A stretch of 64,000 bases of DNA from Salinibacterium sp. SWN248 (GCF_015864575.1 NZ_JADYWW010000001.1:186001-250000); one strand, 5' to 3'. Positions 51,526 to 60,522 are shown, counted from the stretch's first letter. Notes: generated from the letters alone by a model not told the origin. Numbers and translations: made by a program.

Positions 51526-52976
51526 ACCGTGAACTTAAGCGAGTGAGCACCGTCGTGCTTCTCATGTTCGTGAGCCTGTTTATCTCAAGTTCTGTGATTC
51601 AGGTCGTCACTGCCGACAGTCTGCAAGCGGACGGCCGCAATGTACGCACGCTCTACGCGAGCTATTCGGCCGAACGTGGCCCCATCCTCGTCAACGGCGA
51701 GCCGATCGCGTACTCCGAACCTGTCGACGACGAATTCAAGTTCTTGCGGGTCTACCCGAAGGGCGAGTTGTACGCGCCCATCACCGGCTACCTCACTCTG
51801 AACCAGGGAAACACTGGTCTGGAGAACTCGCTCAACGACTACCTCAGTGGTTCCTCCAACGATCAGTTCTTTGATCAAGTGAACTCGATCCTCACCGGAC
51901 AGAACCCCACCGGTGCTGCGGTCGAACTGACAATCGATCCTGTGATTCAGCAAGCGGCCTGGGATGCACTCGGAGATCTCAAGGGCGCGGTCGTCGCCAT
52001 CAAGCCCGATACCGGCGAAATTTTGGCCATGGTGTCCAAGCCGTCGTATGACCCCAACGAGTTGGCCGTTCACAACACGAGCGAAGTCATCGATGCGTAC
52101 GACCGTTTGCTCGCTGACCCCGACGACCCGTTCTTCAACCGCACGCTTGCCGGACCTTTGGACCCTCCCGGGTCGACGTTCAAGCTCGTTGTCGCGGCTG
52201 CCGCTCTCGAGAGCGGCGACTACACCGCAGAGAGCACGTTCCCGAACCCTGCAGAATTGCAGTTGCCGGAGAGCACCTTCGTCATCAGCAACTCCGACAG
52301 CGCGACGTGTGGCTCGGGCAGCACCGCGTCAATTGCTACGGCCATCCGCCTCTCGTGCAACATCCCCTTCGCTCAGCTGGGTGCAGAGCTCGGTTCCAAC
52401 GCTATTCGCGAGCAAGCCAACCTCTTCGGCTTCAACGAGAGCGTCTCCGTGCCACTGGCATCAACCGAGAGCGTTTACCCGCGCGCTCTTGACGCTCCCC
52501 AGACGATGCTCTCGGCCTTCGGTCAATCCAGCGTTCGTGCTTCCCCGCTGCAGATGGCCATGGTGTCGATGGCGATCGCCAACAGCGGCACTCTGATGCA
52601 GCCCAATCTTGTTGAGAGCATCGTGTCCTCCGATCTCACAACCATCCAGTCCTTCGAGCCAACTCTGTTCAGTCAGGCACTCAGTCCGCAAACCGCCGCC
52701 GCACTCACCCAAATGATGGTGGATGGGGTCAGTAACGGTGCTGCGAACACTGCCAGTATTGACGGGGTTGAGGTTGCAGGGAAGACCGGTACAGCGGAAA
52801 ACGGAGAAGGCGAGCCATACACGTTGTGGTTCACCGGATTCGCGCCGGCAAATGATCCAGAAGTTGTTGTCGCGGTAGTTGTCCAAGACGGTGGCGGGCT
52901 AGGACAGTCCGGCACATCGAGTGGGCTCTCCGCACCAATTGGGCGTCAAGTACTAGAGGCGGTGCTAAACAGATGA
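51522..52976 (+). CDS. pbpA: Penicillin-binding protein PbpA, class B transpeptidase
   Basis: A 484-residue class B PBP. The N-terminal part has one membrane helix (VSTVVLLMFVSLFISSSVIQVVTA). Transpeptidase motifs are DPPGSTFKLVVAAAALE (SxxK), AIRLSCNIPFAQLG (SxN) and GVEVAGKTGTAENGE (KTG). The pedestal region (NGEPIAYSEPVDDEFKFLRVYP) is short. It cross-links peptidoglycan with the SEDS protein RodA. GTG overlaps the rodA stop (GTGA). Confidence 0.95.
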   Translation: MNRELKRVSTVVLLMFVSLFISSSVIQVVTADSLQADGRNVRTLYASYSAERGPILVNGEPIAYSEPVDDEFKFLRVYPKGELYAPITGYLTLNQGNTGLENSLNDYLSGSSNDQFFDQVNSILTGQNPTGAAVELTIDPVIQQAAWDALGDLKGAVVAIKPDTGEILAMVSKPSYDPNELAVHNTSEVIDAYDRLLADPDDPFFNRTLAGPLDPPGSTFKLVVAAAALESGDYTAESTFPNPAELQLPESTFVISNSDSATCGSGSTASIATAIRLSCNIPFAQLGAELGSNAIREQANLFGFNESVSVPLASTESVYPRALDAPQTMLSAFGQSSVRASPLQMAMVSMAIANSGTLMQPNLVESIVSSDLTTIQSFEPTLFSQALSPQTAAALTQMMVDGVSNGAANTASIDGVEVAGKTGTAENGEGEPYTLWFTGFAPANDPEVVVAVVVQDGGGLGQSGTSSGLSAPIGRQVLEAVLNR

Positions 52977-54655
52977 GACCAACTAGTGGACTCACATTCG
53001 GCGGTAGATACCAGCTTTCCAGTCGCGTAGCGATTGGCGGCATGGGTGAGGTCTGGCAAGCAACAGACCTCGTGATCGGCCGAACGGTTGCGATCAAAAT
53101 CCTTAAGGATGAGTACCTCGGCGACCCCGGGTTCTTAGAGCGTTTTCGCGCCGAAGCGCGCCACGCTGCCCTCGTCAACCATGAGGGCATCGCCAACGTC
53201 TTCGATTACGGAGAAGAAGAGGGCAGCGCCTACCTCGTCATGGAACTCGTTCCTGGCGAAGCTCTCAGCGCCATTATTGAGCGCGAACGCGTGCTCGACC
53301 CCGACCGCGTTCTCGACATCGTGTCTCAGACTGCCGCCGCTCTCCAGGCTGCTCACGCCGCAGGTCTCGTGCACCGCGACATCAAGCCCGGAAACCTTCT
53401 CATCACGCCAGAAGGCCGCGTCAAGATCACCGACTTCGGCATCGCGCGCATTGCCGACCAAGTACCGCTGACCGCGACCGGTCAGGTCATGGGAACAGTT
53501 CAGTACCTCTCGCCCGAACAGGCCAGTGGTCACCCCGCCTCCCCCACGACTGACATTTACTCCCTCGGAATCGTCGCCTACGAAGCTCTTGCCGGGCGTC
53601 GCCCGTTCACGGGCGAATCGCAAGTCGCGATCGCGATGGCACAGATCAACGAGACTCCACCTGAGCTGCCGATGACGGTGTCCGAACCGGTGCGCAACCT
53701 TGTGTACGCGTGCTTGGCTAAGTCACCTGGCGACCGCCCCGCATCCGCTTCGCATCTGTCCCGTGCAGCGCAGTCGTTGCGCCGCGGGGATGTCGCTGCT
53801 GCTGCCACCGCTGTTCCCGGCATCTTGGGCGATAACTCTCATGCCGCCACGGTGGGCCTCAACTACGGGAACAACACACAGGCAACTCGAGTTCTCACGA
53901 CCGCGAACCCGGCCGGTGCTGCCGTCACCACCGGTGAGGTCCTCGAGGAAACCAAGCGCCGCAATCCGTGGACCTGGCCAATCGTTGCGTTGATTTCGTT
54001 GCTTGCGGTTGTCTTGATCGGTGCGATCATCGCGCTGCTCGCCAGCCCGGGCGACGAAGAGCCTGTCGCGACAAGCGCATCGCCGAGCGCATCGGAGACT
54101 GTAGCTCCCGAGCCAGAACCCACGTCCACGCTAGTCGCGCTCAGTGAGGATGAGCTCTTGGACCGCAAGCAAGACGCGGTCGCGCAAATCTTGGAAGAGA
54201 AGGAACTCGTGCTCGATGCTCAAATCGGCACCGAAGCGCCTTCGTCTGAGAAGGTCGGATTCTCATACCAGGCAGCCCCGACCGGCAACGTCTCTAAGGG
54301 CGAAACCATCACGGTCTACTTCTACGACAAGATCGCGGTGACGCCGAATCCGACGCAACCTTCTGCAACGACCCTGACTCCACTCGGCCCGTACTACGGA
54401 GACGAGCCTGTCACTGTGAAGTGGACGTCCTATCAGGGTTGCCCCGCTGGTCATCCCCTCACCTCGTTCAACTTCCTCGTTGTCGGTGGGCCAAGCGCAG
54501 GAGCTTCCAGCTATGCCGCGGGCGTGAACCAGTTCGAAATCACGTTGCCGCCAAATGAGGGCGACACTACAAAGATCTCGTACACCGCCGTGTGCACCGA
54601 TCTTGAATCGCCGTCATCCGAACCCGTAACGGTCACTATCGTTGCCAGTCCGTGA
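52973..54655 (+). CDS. pknA: Ser/Thr protein kinase PknA, with unusual extracytoplasmic region
   Basis: A 560-residue kinase. The catalytic domain (residues about 8-275) has AIGGMGEVWQA, VAIKILKDE, LVHRDIKPGNLLI, TDFGIARI and a full activation-loop end (LSPEQAS). One membrane helix (WTWPIVALISLLAVVLIGAIIALLA) lies near residue 335. The outer 200 residues include a PASTA-like stretch (AQILEEKELVLDAQIGTEAPSSEKVGFSYQAAPTGNVSKGETITVYF) and a terminal Ig-like domain (YYGDEPVTVKWTSYQGCPAGHPLTSF...ISYTAVCTDL) with two cysteines. Mycobacterial PknA has no such sensor domain. It lies between pbpA and pknB. Confidence 0.93.
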   Translation: MRPTSGLTFGGRYQLSSRVAIGGMGEVWQATDLVIGRTVAIKILKDEYLGDPGFLERFRAEARHAALVNHEGIANVFDYGEEEGSAYLVMELVPGEALSAIIERERVLDPDRVLDIVSQTAAALQAAHAAGLVHRDIKPGNLLITPEGRVKITDFGIARIADQVPLTATGQVMGTVQYLSPEQASGHPASPTTDIYSLGIVAYEALAGRRPFTGESQVAIAMAQINETPPELPMTVSEPVRNLVYACLAKSPGDRPASASHLSRAAQSLRRGDVAAAATAVPGILGDNSHAATVGLNYGNNTQATRVLTTANPAGAAVTTGEVLEETKRRNPWTWPIVALISLLAVVLIGAIIALLASPGDEEPVATSASPSASETVAPEPEPTSTLVALSEDELLDRKQDAVAQILEEKELVLDAQIGTEAPSSEKVGFSYQAAPTGNVSKGETITVYFYDKIAVTPNPTQPSATTLTPLGPYYGDEPVTVKWTSYQGCPAGHPLTSFNFLVVGGPSAGASSYAAGVNQFEITLPPNEGDTTKISYTAVCTDLESPSSEPVTVTIVASP

Positions 54656-54724
54656 GGCAATATCACTACTCGCAACGGATAGACTGAGGCGGTACTAACC
54701 GCGACAACAAACAGGAGTGAACCA

Positions 54725-56449
54725 GTGAGCGAAGGCGTGGCACAGGGCGTACGCCAGCTCGCTGGGCGATACCAAATTGGCGAGCTGCTCGGCCACGGTG
54801 GTATGGCCGATGTTCATTTGGGAATGGATACGCGACTGGGGCGCCGGGTAGCAATCAAGCTACTCAAGCCCTCGCTCGCTAACGATCCCGCTTTCCGCAC
54901 CCGTTTCCGTCGTGAGGCCCACGACGCAGCAAAGATGGCGCACCCTACTATCGTGCGAATTTTCGATGCCGGCGAAGAGTCCGTAATCGATGAAACGGGT
55001 CATGAGACCCTCATCCCGTTCATCATCATGGAATACGTCGACGGTCGGCTGCTGAAGGACATCGTCGCTGAAGGCCCGATTGCTCCCGACGAGTCGGCGC
55101 GCATTGTGTCGCAAGTACTCACCGCTCTCGAATACTCACACCGCGCTGGCGTCGTTCATCGCGACATCAAGCCCGGCAACATCATGGTCACCAAGAGTGG
55201 CCAAGTGAAGGTCATGGACTTCGGAATCGCCCGTGCGGTGTCGGATTCTGCTGCCACGATCGCCGAGTCGAGCGCTATTGTCGGCACCGCCCAATACTTC
55301 TCGCCGGAGCAAGCCCGCGGCGAAGGGGTGGATGCCCGTTCCGATCTCTACTCCACCGGCGTTGTTCTCTTCGAACTTCTCACCGGACAGCCTCCGTTCA
55401 CGGGAGAAAACCCTGTTGCCGTGGCCTACCAGCACGTCAACTCCGAGCCTGTTCCCCCGAGCACGATGGTGGCCGCGGTCTCCCCCGCTCTTGATGCTGT
55501 CGTATTGCGCTCGCTCTCCAAAGATCGCTTCGACCGCTACCAAAGTGCTGCCGAGTTCCGCACCGATGTTGAGGCTGCTGCTGCCGGTTCCGTTCCCGAA
55601 CGCAAACAGCTCGCATCCACAGATTTCAATTCCACGCTCTTCGGCGTCAACCCGAACGCAACGGCCGGCAGTGATGCCACGTTCCGCCAGCTCGCGGTTG
55701 ATGAGAATGACCGCACCCCACGCACTCAGAACCGTCCTCCGGTTGCCTGGATCTGGGGCGGCATCGCCCTCATGGCCGTCATTATCGTGTCCGTTGTGGT
55801 CTGGGCGTTCAGCCTCACTCCCGCTCAACTCAGCGGAACCAGCGCCGTAGATATCCCCGATGTCGCAAGCCTCACCTACGACGAGGGTGCCGCTCTGCTC
55901 ACGGAGCTCGACCTCGTTCCCAAACGCGTAAACCAGGCCAGTGAAACCGTCGAAGAGGGCATCATTATCCGCACGGATCCTGGCCCCGGCCAGACTGTTC
56001 CGCTCGGTCTCGAGATCCAAGTTGTGGTGTCGCTGGGGCGCACCCCGGTGACTGTGCCCAATGTCAGCAATATGCAAGAAGACGCGGCGATCAAGCTCCT
56101 TGAGTCGGCGGGGTTGGTCTACGGAACAAGTTCCCAAACCTATTCGCCGAACCTCAAAAAGGGCACCGTTATTAGCTCTGACCCACGCGGGGATGCCGAG
56201 CGCAATGCAGACGGCGCCGTCATCCGTGAAGGCGAGACAGTCAACTTGGTTGTCTCCAACGGACTCGTGCAGGTTCCCGACGTCACCGGCAAAGACATTG
56301 GCGAAGCCAACACCACGCTCACTGGCTTGCAACTCAGCGTGAAGCTGAATGCGGACTTCGGATGCTCGGGCAATACGGTCAGCTACCAATCGATCGTCGG
56401 CGACCAAGCTCAGAAGTCCGAGATCACGCTCCAATACTGCGCCGGCTAA
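54725..56449 (+). CDS. pknB: Ser/Thr protein kinase PknB with PASTA repeats
   Basis: A 574-residue kinase. The kinase domain shows GHGGMADVHLG, VAIKLLKPS, VVHRDIKPGNIMV, MDFGIARA and a conserved activation loop with YFSPEQARGEGVD. A membrane helix (VAWIWGGIALMAVIIVSVVVWAFSL) is near residue 345. Three PASTA repeats follow: DIPDVASLTYDEGAALLTELDL, VPNVSNMQEDAAIKLLESAGL and VPDVTGKDIGEANTTLTGLQL, which bind peptidoglycan fragments. Mycobacterial PknB has four. The GTG start has AGGAGTGA upstream. Last gene of the operon. Confidence 0.95.
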   Translation: MSEGVAQGVRQLAGRYQIGELLGHGGMADVHLGMDTRLGRRVAIKLLKPSLANDPAFRTRFRREAHDAAKMAHPTIVRIFDAGEESVIDETGHETLIPFIIMEYVDGRLLKDIVAEGPIAPDESARIVSQVLTALEYSHRAGVVHRDIKPGNIMVTKSGQVKVMDFGIARAVSDSAATIAESSAIVGTAQYFSPEQARGEGVDARSDLYSTGVVLFELLTGQPPFTGENPVAVAYQHVNSEPVPPSTMVAAVSPALDAVVLRSLSKDRFDRYQSAAEFRTDVEAAAAGSVPERKQLASTDFNSTLFGVNPNATAGSDATFRQLAVDENDRTPRTQNRPPVAWIWGGIALMAVIIVSVVVWAFSLTPAQLSGTSAVDIPDVASLTYDEGAALLTELDLVPKRVNQASETVEEGIIIRTDPGPGQTVPLGLEIQVVVSLGRTPVTVPNVSNMQEDAAIKLLESAGLVYGTSSQTYSPNLKKGTVISSDPRGDAERNADGAVIREGETVNLVVSNGLVQVPDVTGKDIGEANTTLTGLQLSVKLNADFGCSGNTVSYQSIVGDQAQKSEITLQYCAG

Positions 56450-56523
56450 AACGGCAGCAACGAGCCACCGCCTAACTGAGCACGGCAAGATTCGGCCGTA
56501 CGCCGCAGCGCGCGCCGATTCCT

Positions 56524-57159
56524 CTAGTTGTGAACGAGTGGCGTAAGCGTCTTCGCAAGTGCGGGAGCTTCGGTCATCCCGACCCGAGATAACCAGTTGC
56601 CGAGCATCAAGTAGCCACCCTCGGTGAGCACAGACTCGGGATGGAACTGAACGCCGTACACCGGCTGTGTCGCGTGCTGCACGCCCATGATGATTCCATC
56701 GTGCGTGCGCGCCGTGACCACGAGGTCGTCTGGCACAGTGCCGTCAACGATCGCGAGTGAGTGATAGCGCGTTGCCGTGAATGGCTGAGGAAGGTCACGG
56801 AAGATCAGGCTGTCGTCGTGTTCGATCTGCGAAGTCTTGCCATGCATGAGCTCAGCCGCGTGAGTGACCGTTGCGCCAAGCGCCTCGGCGATCGCCTGAT
56901 GCCCGAGACACACTCCGAGCAACGGAATACCCGAGGCAAGAGCGGCGTGCACGATCGGGATGCTCACTCCAGCGTCGGCCGGCGTGCCCGGTCCAGGCGA
57001 GAGCAGCACGGCGTCGTAGTCAGCAAGAACAGCGGCTGCGTCATCCGCGCTAAAAGCGTCATTGCGCACGACCTCGGTTGTGGCACCGAGTTCAAGCAAA
57101 TACCCGTTGAGGGTGTAAACGAAGCTGTCGTAGTTATCAACAACAAGGATGCGGGTCAC
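56524..57159 (-). CDS. trpG: Glutamine amidotransferase of anthranilate/aminodeoxychorismate synthase
   Basis: A 211-residue class I glutamine amidotransferase. It starts VTRILVVDNYDSFVYTLNGYL, with the catalytic cysteine in GIPLLGVCLGHQAIAEALGA and the His/Glu pair in YGVQFHPESVLTEGGYLM. It provides ammonia for anthranilate (TrpG) or p-aminobenzoate (PabA) synthesis, and sequence alone cannot decide. The GTG start overlaps the stop of a 52-residue membrane protein (GTGA). Genes of this type next to pknB are common in Actinobacteria. Confidence 0.93.
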   Translation of the reverse strand: MTRILVVDNYDSFVYTLNGYLLELGATTEVVRNDAFSADDAAAVLADYDAVLLSPGPGTPADAGVSIPIVHAALASGIPLLGVCLGHQAIAEALGATVTHAAELMHGKTSQIEHDDSLIFRDLPQPFTATRYHSLAIVDGTVPDDLVVTARTHDGIIMGVQHATQPVYGVQFHPESVLTEGGYLMLGNWLSRVGMTEAPALAKTLTPLVHN

Positions 57160-57314
57160 TGTTGCACCGTCGCATCCAACGGGGTGACGAGGGGCAACGC
57201 CCACGGGAAGACCCACATGAACAGCGCAGCCACGATGGCCGCGGCCATCACCAACAACAGGAGAACGCGAATAATTGCGGGTCCCGGAAGCACCCGCCAG
57301 AGGGCAGCGTACAT
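57156..57314 (-). CDS. Small membrane protein, 52 residues
   Basis: A small ORF exactly filling the gap between the sortase and amidotransferase genes. It starts ATG (57314), overlapping the sortase stop as TAATG, and ends in TGA overlapping the next start as GTGA. The product begins MYAALWRVLPGPAIIRVLLL and has one long hydrophobic segment (residues about 13-38) ending in MWVFPWALPLV. The perfect fit between two coupled genes argues that it is real. I do not recognise the family; the position suggests an envelope role. Confidence 0.72.
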   Translation of the reverse strand: MYAALWRVLPGPAIIRVLLLLVMAAAIVAALFMWVFPWALPLVTPLDATVQQ

Positions 57315-58087
57315 TAGCCAGCTCCTTCGAGATTGAGGGCGATCGCCGAGATCTCCGAGGGGGCACCCTCAGATCGCGGATACCAAGTGTCGTACACCGC
57401 GTAGGCGATGATGCGCTCGTCGGCGGTGTGGATGGGGTTGCAGCTCGTGAGCGTCATGATGCGATCACTGGCCGCTGCTCCCCCGAACTGAGGAACAGGC
57501 TCCAGAACTCCAACACCGGATGCCAGAACATATTCAAGAGAACGGTAAACGTAACGGTACCAACCGGCTTCGGTCTCAACATAAATGCTGTCACCGAGCT
57601 GAAGCTTGTCGATATCGAAGAAGGGGTCACCGTAGCCGGTGCGGTGAGCAGCAACCGCAAAGTTGCCGACCTCGCCGGGCATTTGGGTTCCGGTGTAGTG
57701 GCCAACGCCTTGTGCATTGAGCACGCTGTAGAGGCTCACGCTTTCGGCGATCGGAATCGCGTAGTCCTCGCCAAAACGCGGAACGATCAACGTGCCGAAG
57801 GCGATTGCTTGTCCGGGAGCTTCGTCGACCACGGGCACGCCGGGGTCGGCACGCTCATCCGGCGCCAGAGTGACAGCTTCGCCCTTGCTCCACTCTTGGC
57901 TGAGCTCGAGAGCGTCATCGCGCTGTGCATTGCTGACGAAATAGCTGTTTACCCAGGTCTGCCAGACAAGAAAGAGCAACACAACTACGCCGGCGGTAAT
58001 GAAGATTTCACCAAGCACTCCGATGAAGGAGATAGGGCGGCGGGCCTTCGCACTGCGCCGCACGCGGCGGCCGTCTTCGAGAACCAT
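57314..58087 (-). CDS. Class E sortase
   Basis: A 257-residue sortase anchored by an N-terminal helix (LGEIFITAGVVVLLFLVWQTWV). The catalytic His is in FAVAAHRTGYGDPFF, the Cys in IMTLTSCNPIHTADERIIAYAVY, and the Arg of the triad in the same segment. Class E sortases attach proteins with an LAxTG signal to the cell wall. No substrate gene with such a motif is seen in the window. Order with crgA, trpG and pknB is the usual actinobacterial layout. The ATG is the first start after a Lys/Arg stretch. Confidence 0.92.
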   Translation of the reverse strand: MVLEDGRRVRRSAKARRPISFIGVLGEIFITAGVVVLLFLVWQTWVNSYFVSNAQRDDALELSQEWSKGEAVTLAPDERADPGVPVVDEAPGQAIAFGTLIVPRFGEDYAIPIAESVSLYSVLNAQGVGHYTGTQMPGEVGNFAVAAHRTGYGDPFFDIDKLQLGDSIYVETEAGWYRYVYRSLEYVLASGVGVLEPVPQFGGAAASDRIMTLTSCNPIHTADERIIAYAVYDTWYPRSEGAPSEISAIALNLEGAG

Positions 58088-58168
58088 AAGCGCAATTCTA
58101 TCCGCAGACTCTGCGTGGTTTCCGCGCGGCCGTTCGGCACTCAGGGCGTTCGCGCTAGAATCTCTCCC

Positions 58169-58399
58169 ATGGCCCGTAACTCTGCAGAAAAATCATCGTC
58201 GCGTCCCGCTGAAGACGCTCCCAACGCGGTCTGGTTCAAGCCCGTCATGTTTGGCTTCATGCTGATTGGGCTCGCCTGGATCATTGTGTTCTATGTCAGC
58301 AACCAGCAGCTGCCCATTGCTTCGCTCGGAAGCTGGAACATTCTTGTTGGTTTCGGAATCCTCTTCGTCGGATTCCTGATGACTACGCGGTGGCGTTAG
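58169..58399 (+). CDS. crgA: Cell division protein CrgA
   Basis: A 76-residue membrane protein. It has a polar N-terminus (MARNSAEKSSSRPAEDAPNA) and two hydrophobic segments (WFKPVMFGFMLIGLAWIIVFYV and WNILVGFGILFVGFLMTTRWR), the hallmark of CrgA, which recruits divisome proteins in Actinobacteria. The ATG at 58169 is the only sensible start; the much longer frame running through it is antisense to the sortase gene. It is divergent from the sortase. Confidence 0.94.
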   Translation: MARNSAEKSSSRPAEDAPNAVWFKPVMFGFMLIGLAWIIVFYVSNQQLPIASLGSWNILVGFGILFVGFLMTTRWR

Positions 58400-58416
58400 A
58401 AATTACACGCGTGTAG

Positions 58417-58447
58417 TTATACCCAGTGTTAATAACCCTGTGGATAA
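58417..58447. promoter_or_regulatory. DnaA-box-like elements downstream of crgA
   Basis: TGTGGATAA at 58439-58447 is the reverse complement of the consensus DnaA box TTATCCACA. A weaker TTATACCCA (two mismatches) lies at 58417-58425. A perfect TACACGCGTGTA palindrome is just upstream (58404-58415). All lie in the short gap between the convergent crgA and rhomboid genes. A replication role is speculative; the position close to gyrA and oriC makes it worth noting. Confidence 0.4.
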
Positions 58448-58458
58448 CTTTTAGTCAG

Positions 58459-59292
58459 CTATAGAACGAAGATCCGCACCAGCGTCAGGCTGATCAAAGC
58501 CACGACAACGAGCGCCACTAAAGCGATCTCGGTATTCGTGCTTCGCTTGTTGCGTTGACGCAAAAAGATGAGTGCGAGAACGGCACCCGTGATGAGTCCA
58601 CCCACGTGGGCCTGCCACGAGATGTTCAGTCCGGGGATAAAGCCGGCGACCAAGTTGATCACGAGCACGATCAACAGCACTCGGTTGTTCACGCCCATGC
58701 GGCGCTGAATGACGAAGAACGCGGCGACGATTCCGAAGATCGATCCGGATGCGCCCAACACGACCGAGGTCGGGGCAAGCAGCAGCACGGCGACCGAGCC
58801 ACCCAGCGCGCTGATCAGGTAGAGCGCGATAAACCTCGCTCGCCCCAGCGGAATCTCCAAGGTGCGCCCAAAGATAAAGAGCGTGAACATGTTGAAGCCG
58901 AGATGGAAAATGCTGCTCGTCGAATGCAGGAACGCAGAGGTGATCATCCGCCACGGCTCAACCGCCGTCAGGGGCGGGTAATACACAAGCGCTTGAGTCA
59001 CGCCGAGACCTGGAATGAGCTGCAGCAAGAAGATTGCGACAGTCAGGCCAATCAGCGTGTAGGTGACTACAGGCTTGCCTTGAGAGGCTCGAGCCGCGCG
59101 AACCAGAACAGGTTTACGTTTCGGCCCATTGGCGCGGGCTTCTTTAATGCACTCGGGGCAATGTACGCCCACAGCTGCCTGCGTTTGGCAGCTGGGGCAT
59201 ACGGTGCGCCCACATCGTTGGCAGAGCGTAAAACTTTGCCGGTCAGGATGCCGGTAGCAATAATTGCCGCTGGCATCCGGGGATGTGGTCAC
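58459..59292 (-). CDS. Rhomboid-family intramembrane serine protease
   Basis: A 277-residue membrane protease. A zinc-ribbon-like N-terminus with paired cysteines (CYRHPDRQSFTLCQRCGRTVCPSCQTQAAVGVHCPEC) precedes six or seven hydrophobic segments. The catalytic serine is in VVLGASGSIFGIVAAFF and the catalytic histidine in WQAHVGGLITGAVLALIFL. HLGFNMFTLFIFGRTLE in the second membrane segment is the family oxyanion region (H and N). Actinobacterial rhomboids often have this Cys-rich extension. It lies next to the cyclophilin gene. Confidence 0.92.
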   Translation of the reverse strand: MTTSPDASGNYCYRHPDRQSFTLCQRCGRTVCPSCQTQAAVGVHCPECIKEARANGPKRKPVLVRAARASQGKPVVTYTLIGLTVAIFLLQLIPGLGVTQALVYYPPLTAVEPWRMITSAFLHSTSSIFHLGFNMFTLFIFGRTLEIPLGRARFIALYLISALGGSVAVLLLAPTSVVLGASGSIFGIVAAFFVIQRRMGVNNRVLLIVLVINLVAGFIPGLNISWQAHVGGLITGAVLALIFLRQRNKRSTNTEIALVALVVVALISLTLVRIFVL

Positions 59293-59297
59293 GAAGG

Positions 59298-59837
59298 TTA
59301 GACCTCGTCGATCGTGACGGACTCGATGACGATGTCGGTGAGGGGCTTGTCGCTGCCGTCGGTGTCAACAGCTTCGATTGCGTCGACTACCTTGCGGGAC
59401 TCGTCGTCAGCAACAGCACCGAAGATGGTGTGCTTGCCCTGAAGCCACGGAGTAGCAACGGTGGTGATGAAGAACTGCGAACCGTTGGTTCCCTTACCGC
59501 CGCGCGTTCCGGCGTTCGCCATAGCGAGGATGTAGGGAGCCGAGAAGTCGAGCTCGGGGTGGATTTCGTCGTCGAAGTTGTAGCCGGGGCCACCGATGCC
59601 CTTACCCAGGGGGTCGCCACCCTGAAGCATGAACTGCTTGATGATGCGGTGGAAGATCACGCCATCGTAGAGAGGTGCGTTGGTCTTCTGACCGGTAGCG
59701 GGGTGGGTCCATTCGATGTCGCCCTTGGCGAGACCAACGAAGTTAGCAACGGTCTTCGGCGCGTGGTTGCCAAAGAGGTTGAGACGGATTTCTCCGAGGT
59801 TTGTCTTGATTGTGGCAACTGCGGTGTGTTGAGACAT
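59298..59837 (-). CDS. ppiA: Peptidyl-prolyl cis-trans isomerase, cyclophilin type
   Basis: A 179-residue cytoplasmic cyclophilin. Key motifs are FHRIIKQFMLQGGDPLGKGIGGPGYNFDDEI (Arg and Gln of the active site), MANAGTRGGKGTNGSQFFITT (Gln/Phe) and LQGKHTIFGAV. The rest matches PpiA of Actinobacteria. No signal peptide is present. The ATG at 59837 fits; a short gap of five bases separates it from the rhomboid gene, so they are cotranscribed. Confidence 0.95.
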   Translation of the reverse strand: MSQHTAVATIKTNLGEIRLNLFGNHAPKTVANFVGLAKGDIEWTHPATGQKTNAPLYDGVIFHRIIKQFMLQGGDPLGKGIGGPGYNFDDEIHPELDFSAPYILAMANAGTRGGKGTNGSQFFITTVATPWLQGKHTIFGAVADDESRKVVDAIEAVDTDGSDKPLTDIVIESVTIDEV

Positions 59838-59970
59838 AAGGTCAATTCTTACATAGCCAACCTGAGCCTATGATCCGGGTTATTCAGCGTGCTCACAGCC
59901 AAAGCAGTGCGCACACAGAAGAGGCCATGGCAGTATGGACTCACCGATCGACCATCTTTGGAGGTTTCCC

Positions 59971-60522
59971 GTGGCACTAACTCGCAAACGCCGGAAAGAA
60001 CTCAAGCGCTTGAAAGGTCAAGCTGAAGACCTGTGGGCCGACCAAAAGGAGCTGCTTGACCATGCTTCTGCGGTCGTCCGAGAGGCTAGCCACCAGGCTG
60101 CCAACTACGCCCGCGAAGAAGTCAGCCCCAAGATTCACAACACGATCGACTCCCGGGTGAAGCCCGTTGTGTCGTCATCCGTTGCTGGAGCCCGCTCAGT
60201 GGCCGAGAGCACGCGCTCCAAGGTCAAGGGTGATGTATTGCCTGCAGTCACGTCAGCGCTCGGCACAGCCCTTGCCGCTCTCGAGGTAGCTAAGAATCAG
60301 CAGGTTCGGGATGCGTTCGCTCGCGTTTCGGGTCTCGCTGCGACTGCCGGCGAGAAGACCGGGCTTATGAAGGCACAACCGCAACCCAAGTCGGCCGGCT
60401 TCGGTCGCTACATCCTCATCGGTATCGGCGTAGTCGCTGCAGTGGGCGTCGCGTACGCCGCGTGGCAGACACTTCGCGCGGATGATGACCTGTGGATCGA
60501 CGACGAAGCAGAGACGGCGTAG
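59971..60522 (+). CDS. Hypothetical membrane-anchored protein with helical N-terminal part
   Basis: A 183-residue protein with no recognised family. The first 120 residues are charged and helical (RKRRKELKRLKGQAEDLWADQKELLDHASAVVREASHQAANYAREEVSPKI), resembling coiled-coil or apolipoprotein-like proteins of Actinobacteria. One membrane helix follows near the C-terminus (FGRYILIGIGVVAAVGVAYAAWQTLR), then an acidic tail (DDDLWIDDEAETA). The GTG start has GGAGG upstream. It is divergent from the cyclophilin gene and ends at a strong terminator. Confidence 0.7.
   Translation: MALTRKRRKELKRLKGQAEDLWADQKELLDHASAVVREASHQAANYAREEVSPKIHNTIDSRVKPVVSSSVAGARSVAESTRSKVKGDVLPAVTSALGTALAALEVAKNQQVRDAFARVSGLAATAGEKTGLMKAQPQPKSAGFGRYILIGIGVVAAVGVAYAAWQTLRADDDLWIDDEAETA

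Noticed and set aside
55136-56488. 450-residue frame antisense to pknB
   Set aside because: The kinase and PASTA repeats on the other strand are certain; the antisense product has no features.
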